DNA of 64,000 bases from Salinigranum salinum. Its GTDB lineage: Archaea; Halobacteriota; Halobacteria; Halobacteriales; Haloferacaceae. The notes under the pieces were generated by a model, which worked only from the letters and a program-made list of their open reading frames with translations, searched no databases and was not told the origin of the DNA. Shown piece by piece: positions 34,553 through 43,430 of the stretch (the first letter of the stretch is position 1; each line of letters starts with the position of its first letter). Made by a program: the position numbers and the translations under genes. The stretch spans positions 1,922,001 through 1,986,000 of the forward strand of contig NZ_VTOJ01000001.1 of assembly GCF_009176545.1 (NCBI RefSeq), read 5' to 3'.

Positions 34553-36610
34553 TCAGACCTCGGTGATGCGCCCCTCGGTGGAGGGGTCGATGGTGCCGTC
34601 GGCCTGGATCGCCTCGACGACGACGGTCGCCAGCAGGGGACCGTCGTCGGCACCGATCTGTCGCGGCACGTCCGCGAACGTCGCGTAGCCGTCGCCGCCA
34701 CCGGCGACGAAGTTGTTCGTCGCGAGCGTGTACGTCGCTTCGAGATCGAGCGGCGAGCCGCCGACCGTGACGTCCGCGGGATCGACCCGGTCGCCGACGG
34801 GCGCATCGGGATCCCACGCGAACGCCATGCCGCTGACCTGTGGGAACCGTCCTTCGTTGTTCGCGACGCCGCTGACCCCGTTCTCCAGGGCGTCGTGCAG
34901 TTGCTGTCCAGTCACCTCCAGTTTCACGACCGTGTTACCGAACGGGAGGACGTCGAAGACGAGCCGTTTGGAGACGTCGCGTGGTCCCTCGTAGAGCGTG
35001 TCCGTCCGGATCCCCCCGCCGTTCATCAGGCCGATGTCGGCGTCGACCGCCGCGCGCTTCGCGTCGGCGACGTAGTTGCCCGAGTTCGCCTCCTCGTGAC
35101 GGACGGTGTCGCGGCGGGTGTCGAACGTCGCGCCCGCGGCGAGCTGGCCCACGACCTCGCCGAGCGCGTCCTCCAGACCGTCGTTGTAGAACGACTGGAC
35201 GTTCGCGACGGCCTGACTCGGCTCGAACGACGCGGCAGAGGCCGCCTCGGAGACGTCGTGGAGGGTGAAGTCGACGCCCTCGATCGATCCTCGCGAGACG
35301 TCGAGGGTGAGTTCGCCGAGGAACTCGTACTCGTCGCCGACGAACGAGAGCACGGTGTCGTTGATCGTCTCGACGTCTTCGGAGACCTGTGCGGCGTGGT
35401 CGCCGAGGATGACGTCGATGCCGTCGACGTTGCGCGCGAGGTCGCGGGCGACCGGACTGGAGAGGTGGGAGAGCACCACGACGAGATCGGCACCGGCCGC
35501 GCGCATCCGTGGCATCACCTCGCGCATCGCCTCCTCGATCGGAACCACCGTGTTGTCCCCGAGGCTCGTGATCTCGGGTGCTTCCTCGTTGATCAGGCCG
35601 GTGATACCGACGTTGACCGAGCCGACATCGTGGACGACGAACGGTCGGGCACCCCGGTCGGCGGCGAACACCCGTTCGCCTGCAGGATCACGCATGTTCG
35701 CGCTCAGCCACGTGAAGTGGCTCTCGCCGACCTGTTCGCGGAGCACCGCCGGCCCCATGTCGAAGTCGTGGTTTCCGTAGGTGTCGTACACGAGGTTCCC
35801 CGCGTTGAACGTGTCGACGACGTGAACCCCCTCGAACACCGACGACAGCACGGACGAGGCGAGGTCGTCGCCGTTGCCGACCCGGATCGCGTCGGGGTTC
35901 GCAGCGACGCGGTCGCGCATCAGCCCGAAGTAGTTCGCGGCGTTCTCGGCGTCCTCGCTCGACCCCAGGTTGCCGTGGACGTGAGTGTCGTGGAGGAACG
36001 TCACCGTCCCGGAGCCGTCGATGCCGGGCGACGTCGACCCGCCGGTCGTCCGCTGATCGGGGAGCTGACCGCGGATCTCGCCGCTCGGGTGTGCGGTCGT
36101 GTGGACGTTCACGTATGCGTCGCCCGCCTCCATGTCGTCGACGAGCGCCTGGAAGGGGCGGTCGCCGAGCGGTCCCTGGAGGTCGTCGACCGTGAGCGTC
36201 CCGGTAGCCAACTCGCCGGTGGATCGGCCGCCTGTCGTCGGCCCGCCGAACAGCGTCGCGACGGGCGGCCCGTTCTCGTCGGGACCACCCCGGTGGATGT
36301 GGGCCGCCGTGATCCGGTCGATGCTCGCGACCGTGAGGCGGTAGTCGAGTTCGGTCCCGTCGTCGCTCAGCGTGAACTCCGCGAGCCCCCGCCCGGGGGT
36401 ACTGACCGGCGGGACCTCCGCGTTCCCGGTCAGTACCGTACTCCGGTAGTTCTCGGGATCCTCGAGCGCCTCGGCCGTCCCCGACCCCGCGACGCCGAGC
36501 GTCGCGAACGCCCCGCTCGCCCCGAGCGCGCGGAGGAACGTCCGCCTGCTCGTGCGCTCGACGCTCGACCGTGTGGGGTTCTGCTCGTGTGAATTGTGGT
36601 CGTCTGACAT
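34553..36610 (-). CDS. Exported 5'-nucleotidase with CHRD domain
   Basis: The product has 685 residues from the ATG at 36610. A twin-arginine signal (TSRRTFLRALGASGAF, R22/R23) starts the protein. Residues 55-185 form a CHRD-type domain (LTGNAEVPPV...HIHRGGPDENGPPV). The rest is a metallophosphatase with HDTHVHG (207-213), GNHDFD (279-284), a dinuclear-metal Asn/His pair, and the C-terminal 5'-nucleotidase domain (GGGIRTD). It would hydrolyse extracellular nucleotides to nucleosides and phosphate. Adjacent pit and usp genes suit phosphate scavenging, but this is inference. Confidence 0.9.
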   Translation of the reverse strand: MSDDHNSHEQNPTRSSVERTSRRTFLRALGASGAFATLGVAGSGTAEALEDPENYRSTVLTGNAEVPPVSTPGRGLAEFTLSDDGTELDYRLTVASIDRITAAHIHRGGPDENGPPVATLFGGPTTGGRSTGELATGTLTVDDLQGPLGDRPFQALVDDMEAGDAYVNVHTTAHPSGEIRGQLPDQRTTGGSTSPGIDGSGTVTFLHDTHVHGNLGSSEDAENAANYFGLMRDRVAANPDAIRVGNGDDLASSVLSSVFEGVHVVDTFNAGNLVYDTYGNHDFDMGPAVLREQVGESHFTWLSANMRDPAGERVFAADRGARPFVVHDVGSVNVGITGLINEEAPEITSLGDNTVVPIEEAMREVMPRMRAAGADLVVVLSHLSSPVARDLARNVDGIDVILGDHAAQVSEDVETINDTVLSFVGDEYEFLGELTLDVSRGSIEGVDFTLHDVSEAASAASFEPSQAVANVQSFYNDGLEDALGEVVGQLAAGATFDTRRDTVRHEEANSGNYVADAKRAAVDADIGLMNGGGIRTDTLYEGPRDVSKRLVFDVLPFGNTVVKLEVTGQQLHDALENGVSGVANNEGRFPQVSGMAFAWDPDAPVGDRVDPADVTVGGSPLDLEATYTLATNNFVAGGGDGYATFADVPRQIGADDGPLLATVVVEAIQADGTIDPSTEGRITEV

Positions 36611-36795
36611 CTCTACGCGACATCGAGGGACCGGACCTACAAAATGACAGGGGATCGTGACATCTGCGTCGGAGGAGACCGCCGTGTGTCCGGACGCCGC
36701 CGGCGTCGGAGCCGACGCAACACCGCGATCGATGCGCACGCGACCGAAGTACCCCGGGGCTACAAGGGGGCGGCAGGTGTACTCGCACGAGCAGT

Positions 36796-37536
36796 ATGAA
36801 CCCGAGCCGCGTCGACTCCGTCGTCGATCTCACGTACGGGCTGTTGATCGCCGCGTCGGTGGGGAGCATCCTGGTGGTCGGAACCAACGTCGGACTGGCG
36901 TTCGGGTTCGGCGTGCTGGTCGCGTTCATGCTCCACGTCGTCTGGAAGATGGCCCGGTTCGACCCTGACTGGATGACGTCTGCCGTCGAGGAGACGGTCG
37001 ACCGATCCGTCGAAGAGAAGGTCGGCGAGTCGGTCGAGGAGGCGGTAGATCGCTCGGTGAAGACGACGGTCGGGGAGACGGTCGAGGAGACAGTCGACCG
37101 GTCAGTCGAAGCGACCGTCGGGGAGACGGTCGAGAAGGCGGTGGACCGGTCGGTGAAGGAAACTGTCGAAGAACAGGTGAGCGCCTCGGTCGAAAAGACT
37201 GTCGGGGAGACGGTCGAGAAAAAGGTCGGCGAAACGGTCGAGAAGAAGGTCGGGGAGACGGTCGAAAAGACGGTCGGGGAGACGGTCGAGAAGAAGGTCG
37301 GCGAGACGGTCGAGGAGACGGTCAAGGCGTCGGTCGAGGAAGCGGTCGACAGGTCTGTCGAGGAGAAAGTCGGCGAGACGGTCGACAGATCGGTCGAGGA
37401 AGCCGTCGCCCAGCAACTGAACCCGGATGCAGCGGCGTCCGAGCCGACGGACGAGGATGCGGAGGAGTCGACGGACGACGAGGAGTCGACGGAGGAGGAA
37501 CGCGCAGACGCGAACGAGGATCGGTCCGGGAGCTGA
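36796..37536 (+). CDS. Membrane-anchored protein with 36 Val-x-x-x tetrads
   Basis: The product has 246 residues. Two hydrophobic segments occupy about 12-28 and 32-52. From Val64 to Val204 a valine occupies every fourth position without interruption (36 valines), with Glu/Lys/Asp/Arg/Thr/Gly between them (for example TVGETVEKKVGETVEK). Residues 209-246 are a highly acidic tail. The tetrad array would form a very long single helix with a drifting hydrophobic stripe. No family is recognised; a coiled-coil or stalk role is inference. Divergent from the nucleotidase gene. Confidence 0.75.
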   Translation: MNPSRVDSVVDLTYGLLIAASVGSILVVGTNVGLAFGFGVLVAFMLHVVWKMARFDPDWMTSAVEETVDRSVEEKVGESVEEAVDRSVKTTVGETVEETVDRSVEATVGETVEKAVDRSVKETVEEQVSASVEKTVGETVEKKVGETVEKKVGETVEKTVGETVEKKVGETVEETVKASVEEAVDRSVEEKVGETVDRSVEEAVAQQLNPDAAASEPTDEDAEESTDDEESTEEERADANEDRSGS

Positions 37537-37640
37537 CGCCACGTTCGAGACGTCGCGTCGAAGGCCGCGACGCCACGGTTCGAGATGCGTCTCCGGCGAC
37601 GGACTGGTGCTCCATCGGGGCGACGGTCAGGGGGAACCTC

Positions 37641-37646
37641 TTTAAC
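37641..37646 (+). promoter_or_regulatory. TATA-like box of the phosphate transporter gene
   Basis: TTTAAC lies 22-27 nt before the ATG at 37668, flanked by G and C runs. This matches a leaderless promoter. Confidence 0.5.
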
Positions 37647-37667
37647 CCCCACTGACAGGATAGGCGT

Positions 37668-38846
37668 ATGGTCAGCGTGCTGTTGGTCATCGGGGCGCTC
37701 GTCGCAGCGTTCGTCGGCTTCAACATCGGTGGCTCCACGACGGGTCCGGCGTTCGGCCCCGCTGTGGGTGCCAACGCGATCTCGAAGCCCGCGGCTGCCG
37801 CGCTGATGACCGTCTTCTTCTTCATCGGCGCGTGGACGATCGGCCGGCGCGTCGTCACCACGCTCGGGAGCGATCTCGTCTCCGATCCGGGGGTGTTCAC
37901 CCTGTCGACGAGCATCGGCGTCCTCTTCTTTATCGGGGTGGCGCTGTTCGTCGGCAACGTCTTCGGCGTACCCGCGTCGACGTCGATGACCGCCGTGGGC
38001 TCGATCGCGGGGCTCGGCTTCGCCAACGACGCGCTCGACTGGGCGGTGATGGGTGGGATCGTCACCTGGTGGATCGTCGCCCCCGTGATCGGCTTCTGGG
38101 TGTCGCTGGTGATCGGGCGGTACTTCTACCCCCGGCTCAACCGGCTGATCGCGATCGAACGAAGCGACGGTCCGCTGGTCGAACTCGACCGCTCCGGCGT
38201 GCTCCCGATCCCGAGGGCCAACGCGACGACGAACCGGCGTGAGATGGCGGGCGTGGCGACCGTCATCCTGATCGGCTGCCTGATGGCCTTCTCGTCGGGT
38301 ACGTCGAACATCGCGAACGCGATCGCCCCGCTCGTCGGGAGCGGCGCACTGGAGATGAACCCCGCAATCGTCCTCGGGGGGGTCGCCGTCGGCGTCGGGA
38401 CGTTCACCATCGCCCGACGGACGCTGGAGACGATGGGTAGCGACATCACCGAACTCCCGCTCACGGCGGCGATCGTCGTCGCCACGGTGAGCGCCTCGCT
38501 CGTCGTGTTCCTCTCCGCGATCGGCATCCCCGCGAGTTTCGTCGTCATCGCGACGGTGTCGATCATCGGGCTCGGCTGGGGGCGGGCGACGCGGCCGATC
38601 GCCGTCACCGACGTCGTCCGCGGCGAGGAGACGCCGGACGTGGACGTCTCCGTCGGGGCGCTGGCCGCCGACGACGTCGACGAGGAGCCACCGGCGATCG
38701 GCGAATCGGAGCCCGAACAGATCCCCAGCGCCGCGGATCTGTTCGATCCCGCGACGACGGCGCGGGTCGTCCTGATGCAGAACGTCGTCCCGCTCATCGC
38801 GACGATCGGCGCGTACCTCACGTTCCGCTTCCTCCCGATCTTCTGA
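37668..38846 (+). CDS. Inorganic phosphate transporter, PiT family
   Basis: The product has 392 residues with about ten hydrophobic helices. The two PiT signature repeats are visible as FNIGGSTTGPAFGPAVGANA (near 18-37) and SSGTSNIANAIAPLVGSGA (near 208-226), the duplicated core that binds phosphate. An acidic hydrophilic loop (about 320-365) precedes the last helix. It imports phosphate with a cation. The next gene is UspA and the previous region encodes a nucleotidase on the other strand. A PhoU-like partner is not seen. Confidence 0.92.
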   Translation: MVSVLLVIGALVAAFVGFNIGGSTTGPAFGPAVGANAISKPAAAALMTVFFFIGAWTIGRRVVTTLGSDLVSDPGVFTLSTSIGVLFFIGVALFVGNVFGVPASTSMTAVGSIAGLGFANDALDWAVMGGIVTWWIVAPVIGFWVSLVIGRYFYPRLNRLIAIERSDGPLVELDRSGVLPIPRANATTNRREMAGVATVILIGCLMAFSSGTSNIANAIAPLVGSGALEMNPAIVLGGVAVGVGTFTIARRTLETMGSDITELPLTAAIVVATVSASLVVFLSAIGIPASFVVIATVSIIGLGWGRATRPIAVTDVVRGEETPDVDVSVGALAADDVDEEPPAIGESEPEQIPSAADLFDPATTARVVLMQNVVPLIATIGAYLTFRFLPIF

Positions 38847-38898
38847 CGGCGGCTCCGTCCCCGACGCGGACGGTCCCTCGAGTGACAGAAAATCGACA

Positions 38899-38906
38899 GT
38901 TTTATC
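38899..38906 (+). promoter_or_regulatory. TATA-like box of the UspA gene
   Basis: GTTTTATC is centred about 28 nt before the ATG at 38931, giving a probable leaderless transcript independent of the phosphate transporter gene. Confidence 0.5.
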
Positions 38907-38930
38907 GCCGCCGGTCTGGTACGTGTTCGC

Positions 38931-39350
38931 ATGGTCGACCGTGTGCTGGTCCCGATGGACGGGTCGGAGATGTCCCTGCGTGCGCTCGAGTACGCGCTCG
39001 ACGTCCACGCCGGCGCCGACATCACGGTGCTGTTCGTCGCGGGTGAGCCGTCGCCGATGATGGGTCGGGCGCTCCAACTCGCGCTCGAGACGGACGTCCA
39101 GCAAGCGGCCGAGGAGCTCGCCGAGGAGGTGTTCGAGCGGGCCCACGACCGCGCCGCCGGCCAGGGGGTGGAGATCGACACGGAGGTCGCGCTCGGGAAC
39201 CCCGCACGGCAGATCGTCGATCGCGCCGCCGACTTCGACGCCATCGTGATCGGCAGTCACGGCGGCACCCTGCGGGAGACGCTGTTCATGGGGAACGTCG
39301 CGCGGACTGTGTCGAGCCGTGCGCCCGTTCCGGTGACCATCGTGCGGTGA
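38931..39350 (+). CDS. Universal stress protein UspA family
   Basis: The product has 139 residues. It starts VDRVLVPMDGSEMSLRALEY and ends with the nucleotide-binding region IVIGSHGGTLRETLFMGNVA, which matches the G-2x-G-9x-G pattern of ATP-binding UspA members (G106/G109/G119 region). It has its own promoter, 84 bp after the PiT gene. UspA proteins respond to stress; the specific signal is unknown. Confidence 0.9.
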   Translation: MVDRVLVPMDGSEMSLRALEYALDVHAGADITVLFVAGEPSPMMGRALQLALETDVQQAAEELAEEVFERAHDRAAGQGVEIDTEVALGNPARQIVDRAADFDAIVIGSHGGTLRETLFMGNVARTVSSRAPVPVTIVR

Positions 39351-39398
39351 CGATGGGGTTCGGTCGCGATGCTTGCCCCTCGGCGTGCCGCAAGAGTA

Positions 39399-39407
39399 GC
39401 TTTTAGG
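39399..39407 (+). promoter_or_regulatory. TATA-like box of fumC
   Basis: GCTTTTAGG lies about 25-33 nt before the ATG at 39432, consistent with a leaderless transcript. Confidence 0.45.
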
Positions 39408-39431
39408 CGACCCCGTCGCGTCCCTCCGAAC

Positions 39432-40847
39432 ATGAGCGACACGACCGACGACTACCGGATCGAGCGGGACAGCCTCGGGGAGATGCAGGTGCCGGCGGAC
39501 GCGTACTGGGGTGCGCAGACCCAGCGCGCGGTGGAGAACTTCCCCATCTCGGGAATCGGCTTCGGGCGGCGGTTCGTGCGGGCGCTCGGCGTCGTGAAGA
39601 AGGCCGCCGCGCAGGCCAATCGGGATCTCGGCCTCCTCGACGACGACGTGGCGGCGGCGGTCGTCGAGGCGGCCGACGAGGTGATCGCGGGCGAGCTGGA
39701 CGACCAGTTCCCCGTCGACGTCTTCCAGACGGGGTCGGGAACCTCGTCGAACATGAACGCCAACGAGGTGATCGCGAACCGGGCCGCCGAACTCATGGGG
39801 AAGGAGATCGGCGACCGCGCGGTCCACCCGAACGACCACGTCAACTACGGGCAGTCGTCGAACGACGTGATCCCGACGGCGATGCACGTCTCGGCGCTCG
39901 AGGCGGTCGAGAAGGATCTCCGGCCCGCGCTGGAGACGCTCGCCGAGGCGCTCGGGGCCAAGGAAGACGAGTTCGCCGACGTCGTCAAGACCGGGCGGAC
40001 CCACCTGCAGGACGCCACGCCGATCACGCTCGGCCAGGAGTTCGAGGGGTACCGGACGCAGATCGAGAAGGGGATCACGCGGCTGGAGCACACCCACGAC
40101 CACCTCGCCGAACTCGCTCTCGGCGGGACCGCCGTCGGGACGGGGCTGAACACACACCCCGAGTTCCCCGAGCGCGCCGCCGAGTACATCTCCGAGGAGA
40201 CCGGCATCGCGTTCCGCGAGGCCGACAGCCACTTCGAGGCGCAGGCCGCTCACGACGCGATGGGCGAGGTCCACGGTGCCCTCCGGACCGTGGCGGGGTC
40301 GATGAACAAGATCGCCAACGACCTGCGACTGCTGGCGTCGGGGCCGCGGAACGGGCTCGGCGAACTCGAACAGCCCGAGAACCAGCCCGGCTCCTCCATC
40401 ATGCCGGGCAAGATCAACCCCGTCGTCGCCGAGGCGGTCAACCAGGTCCACAAACAGGTCGTCGGCAACGACACCGCCGTCGCCGCCGGCGCCGCGGAGG
40501 GGCAGATCGACCTCAACCTCTACAAGCCCGTCCTCGCGCACAACGTGCTCCAGTCGACGGAACTGCTCGCGAACTCGGCGGAGGTGTTCGCCGAGCGGTT
40601 CGTCGCGAAGCTCGAGGCCAACGAGGAACACTGCGCCGACCAGGTCGAGCGGTCGATGGCGCTCGCCACGGCACTCAATCCGGCGATCGGCTACGACAAG
40701 GCGTCGAAGGTGGCGAAACAGGCGCTCGCCGAGGACAAGACCGTCCGCGAGGTCGCAGTCGCGGAGGGGTATCTCTCCGAGGCGGAGGCCGACGAGGTGC
40801 TCGACCCCGCACGGATGACTCGGCGGGGCATCCTGGGCGACGACTGA
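39432..40847 (+). CDS. fumC: Fumarate hydratase class II
   Basis: The product has 471 residues. Family signatures: TGSGTSSNMNANEV (about 100-113), the PNDHVNYGQSSNDVIPTAMH segment, and the superfamily signature GSSIMPGKINPV (about 318-329) with its catalytic Ser loop. It interconverts fumarate and malate in the TCA cycle. The ATG at 39432 has a TATA-like box at the right distance. The gene is alone with its own promoter. Confidence 0.95.
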   Translation: MSDTTDDYRIERDSLGEMQVPADAYWGAQTQRAVENFPISGIGFGRRFVRALGVVKKAAAQANRDLGLLDDDVAAAVVEAADEVIAGELDDQFPVDVFQTGSGTSSNMNANEVIANRAAELMGKEIGDRAVHPNDHVNYGQSSNDVIPTAMHVSALEAVEKDLRPALETLAEALGAKEDEFADVVKTGRTHLQDATPITLGQEFEGYRTQIEKGITRLEHTHDHLAELALGGTAVGTGLNTHPEFPERAAEYISEETGIAFREADSHFEAQAAHDAMGEVHGALRTVAGSMNKIANDLRLLASGPRNGLGELEQPENQPGSSIMPGKINPVVAEAVNQVHKQVVGNDTAVAAGAAEGQIDLNLYKPVLAHNVLQSTELLANSAEVFAERFVAKLEANEEHCADQVERSMALATALNPAIGYDKASKVAKQALAEDKTVREVAVAEGYLSEAEADEVLDPARMTRRGILGDD

Positions 40848-41160
40848 TCGCCGACGACAGCGTGAGCCCGACCAGCAGCCGTCGGCACTGATTCGACTGT
40901 CAGCACTGATTCGGCCTCGGCAGCGGGCCGACCGTCGGTTCGGGGTGATCGAACCTGTCCGCCAGCGTCAGAGTCCGAACAGTGGTGGACGTTCGTCGAC
41001 GACGAAACGGCGTCAGCCGTGAGTCTGACGCGGGGCTGACAGTCGTGTGAGGGGTCCAGAATCGCCCACGGGTGGCTCGGACGGCTTTGTTGCGTGTGAA
41101 CGCGTCTCGAAACCGATGGGAAGCGACATCTTGAAGCTACATGCTGGTGTCCTTGTCAGT
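40848..41160. other. Intergenic region between fumC and the zinc-finger gene
   Basis: This is 313 bp without a gene. It contains a short direct repeat (CAGCACTGATTCG at about 40900, with a near copy GGCACTGATTCGA before it). I see no tRNA or coding signal. Its 3' part should hold the promoter of the zinc-finger gene. Confidence 0.45.
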
Positions 41161-41325
41161 ATGGCGGGGATGCAGATAACAAAGCAGTCCGGTCGAGACA
41201 TGCTCGTATGCCGAAAGTGTGCAGCAGAGTTCCCCGAGGGACGGGCCACCAAGGACGGGTGGCACTACGAGTGTCCCGAGTGTGGTGAAGCAGAGGGTAT
41301 CGGCGACGGCCTGCGGCGCGTCTAA
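41161..41325 (+). CDS. Zinc-finger microprotein
   Basis: The product has 54 residues from the ATG at 41161 (41170 is also possible). It has two CxxC pairs, C17/C20 (CRKC) and C38/C41 (CPEC), enough for one zinc knuckle-type finger, and a conserved TKDGWHYECPEC segment. Such single-finger microproteins of 50-60 residues are numerous in haloarchaea, with roles in regulation. It overlaps the end of the convergent protease gene by 4 nt. Confidence 0.75.
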   Translation: MAGMQITKQSGRDMLVCRKCAAEFPEGRATKDGWHYECPECGEAEGIGDGLRRV

Positions 41326-43313
41326 GACGAGTCTCGGTTCTCCCGGCGAAGCAGCATCCCCACGAGGGCGACCGCCGCGGCGACGGCGACCGCGCCGAAG
41401 CCGGGCACCTCGGTCCGCGAGTCGCCTCCCACGCTAGTTCTCACGGCCGTCTTTTCACCTGATGTCGCGTCCGTTCCTGCCGTCGCCGTCTCGTCTGGCC
41501 GTGACGCCGTCTCCGTCGGTTCGGACGGTCCGGTGGTCGTGGTGGTTCGGTCGTCCGAGTCAGTCCCCACCCGCTCGGTCCGGATGGACGGGTCGGTCGG
41601 GTACGGATCGATGGCGTCGTTCGTCCCGTCGTCGTCGGTGTCCGCGCTTGTCGGATCGGTCCGCGCCGCGACTTCGTGTGCGTCCGAGAGCGTGTCACCG
41701 TCGGTGTCGGGCCGCAGGGGATTCGTCCCTATCTCGCGTTCGCGGGCGTCGGAGAGGCCGTCGCCGTCGGTGTCCGCGACGAACGGGTTCGTCGGCGTCG
41801 TCGCGCGCACCTCCTCGCGGCTGACGAGGCCGTCGCCGTCCGGATCGAGGTCCGGCCCGTGGACGTACCGCGCCGGGTCGTCGGGGACGGGCGGAAGCGC
41901 GTCGGTCGTGACGTACTGATCCAACCACGGGCCGAGCGACTCGTCGTTCGCGGTCGCCACGACCTGCGCCCGGAACGCCGCGTAGTCGTCGAACGTCCGG
42001 TTCGCGACGAACACGTCGTACAGCGTGTGGTCGCCGTCCGTCCGCTCGCGGATCTCCGCGTCGAGCGCGGCCAGCACGTGTGCACCCTTCTCGTAGTCGC
42101 CGACGGTGCCGCGCCACGTCTCCCGGTCGGCGAGGATCACCCCGCTTCGGTTCGGCGCGTAGCGTTCGGCGGTCGTCGCGCGGTAGAACGACTCGTACGA
42201 ACTCCCACCGGCGTTCAGCGTCGAGAGGTAGCCGTAGTACTCGGCGGTGGCCTCCGTGAGCCACGTGGCGGAGCCGTTCCCGACGGTGCCCAGCCGCGAG
42301 TGGACGTACTCGTGGGCGAACGCGTTCTCCGGTCCCGTCACGTTCGTCGCGTCGGCGGTCACCCAGAACGCGTCGCCGGACGCCTCGCCGGTCACGAGCG
42401 GCCGTGTCGAGTCCCGGGAGCGCTCGTCGAACGGCAGGACGAAGACGACGAGTCGGTCGCGGTCCACGCCGAAGTCGAACCGTCCCTGCGACAGTTCGAG
42501 GAACGTCCGGGCGGCCGTGATGTTGGCTTTTTCCGTGCCGTTACCGACGACGAACGTGACGGCCTCGCCGCCGACGGTCGTCTCGGTCACGTCGTGCGGC
42601 CCCATGAACCCCATCCGGTCGGCCGCGTACCCACTGCCGACGACGCCGGTCGTCGAGACGAACCGCGGTCGGGTTCCAGTGTAGGAGAACCCGATCTCCG
42701 ACCGTGGCGCGGTGGCGAACGTCCACCCGTCGCGTTCGATCCCACGGTTCAGCCGCGAGATGCTGTCCGAGGAGACCGCGAGTCGCAGGTCGAGCGCCGG
42801 GGACGACGTCGACCGCGTCCACACGAACGTCGTCTCGTCGTGTCGGTCGAAGCCGTCGCTGCCGGCGACCGACACTGCCGGTGTCGCGACTCCCGGCAGC
42901 CGGATGCGGAACGCCGTCACCGAGGGCGGCAGATCGTACTGCAGCCGGAGCCCCACCACGCCGTCGCGCTCCAGGGGGGCGAAGGTGTAGTTCCCGTCGA
43001 TCACCGGTCTCCGGGCCGCGCGCCGATCCACGCCCGGGACTCGTTCGAACGGTCGGCGGTCAGAGAACGCGCTCCGACGGGTGGGCTCGACCCCCGTGGT
43101 CGTGATCGGCGCGACCAGCCCGGCGGTCTGCGCGAGCGGCGTGACGCGCGCCTGCGAGAGCGCGCCTGACGCGGCCGGTCGCTCGGTCGTCGACCGTGCA
43201 GTCGGTCGATCGACGCCCGGCACGGCGAGGACAGGCACCATCGCGGTCTGGACCAGGAGAAACGCGACGAGGAGCGCCGCAACCGCCCGGGAAGCCCGTC
43301 GGTGCGGGGACAT
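41322..43313 (-). CDS. Surface-anchored HExxH metalloprotease-like protein with PGF-CTERM
   Basis: The product has 663 residues. It has a signal peptide (about 1-31), beta-rich N-terminal domains, a zinc-protease motif HEYVH at 334-338 (AFAHEYVHSRLG) with downstream Glu354 and Glu358 as candidate third ligands, and a helical domain. Residues about 478-565 hold calcium-binding-type DxDxDG repeats (DPDGDGLVSREE, DTDGDGLSDARE). After a Thr/Asp-rich linker the C-terminus is a PGF-CTERM sorting signal (VPGFGAVAVAAAVALVG, then RR). It is probably exported, cleaved and lipid-anchored by an archaeosortase. Substrate unknown. Confidence 0.85.
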   Translation of the reverse strand: MSPHRRASRAVAALLVAFLLVQTAMVPVLAVPGVDRPTARSTTERPAASGALSQARVTPLAQTAGLVAPITTTGVEPTRRSAFSDRRPFERVPGVDRRAARRPVIDGNYTFAPLERDGVVGLRLQYDLPPSVTAFRIRLPGVATPAVSVAGSDGFDRHDETTFVWTRSTSSPALDLRLAVSSDSISRLNRGIERDGWTFATAPRSEIGFSYTGTRPRFVSTTGVVGSGYAADRMGFMGPHDVTETTVGGEAVTFVVGNGTEKANITAARTFLELSQGRFDFGVDRDRLVVFVLPFDERSRDSTRPLVTGEASGDAFWVTADATNVTGPENAFAHEYVHSRLGTVGNGSATWLTEATAEYYGYLSTLNAGGSSYESFYRATTAERYAPNRSGVILADRETWRGTVGDYEKGAHVLAALDAEIRERTDGDHTLYDVFVANRTFDDYAAFRAQVVATANDESLGPWLDQYVTTDALPPVPDDPARYVHGPDLDPDGDGLVSREEVRATTPTNPFVADTDGDGLSDAREREIGTNPLRPDTDGDTLSDAHEVAARTDPTSADTDDDGTNDAIDPYPTDPSIRTERVGTDSDDRTTTTTGPSEPTETASRPDETATAGTDATSGEKTAVRTSVGGDSRTEVPGFGAVAVAAAVALVGMLLRRENRDSS

Positions 43314-43430
43314 GGCCGCGCGTACGCCGGGTGGCTACTTCAACACACAGCCTGCAGCGACCACCGAGCGACGGGAGTCGGACGTCGGAACTGACGCCTT
43401 TTTTACGCCCGCCGTTCGGAGGGGACACCA

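Noticed and set aside
37102..37542. A minus-strand frame with LLDR-type repeats
   Set aside because: It is the antisense of the tetrad-repeat protein and repeats only because the sense strand does.
35688..40631. A 1647-codon minus-strand open frame
   Set aside because: It is antisense to pit, usp, fumC and the tetrad-repeat gene and includes a shifted frame of the nucleotidase. No protein domain is visible.
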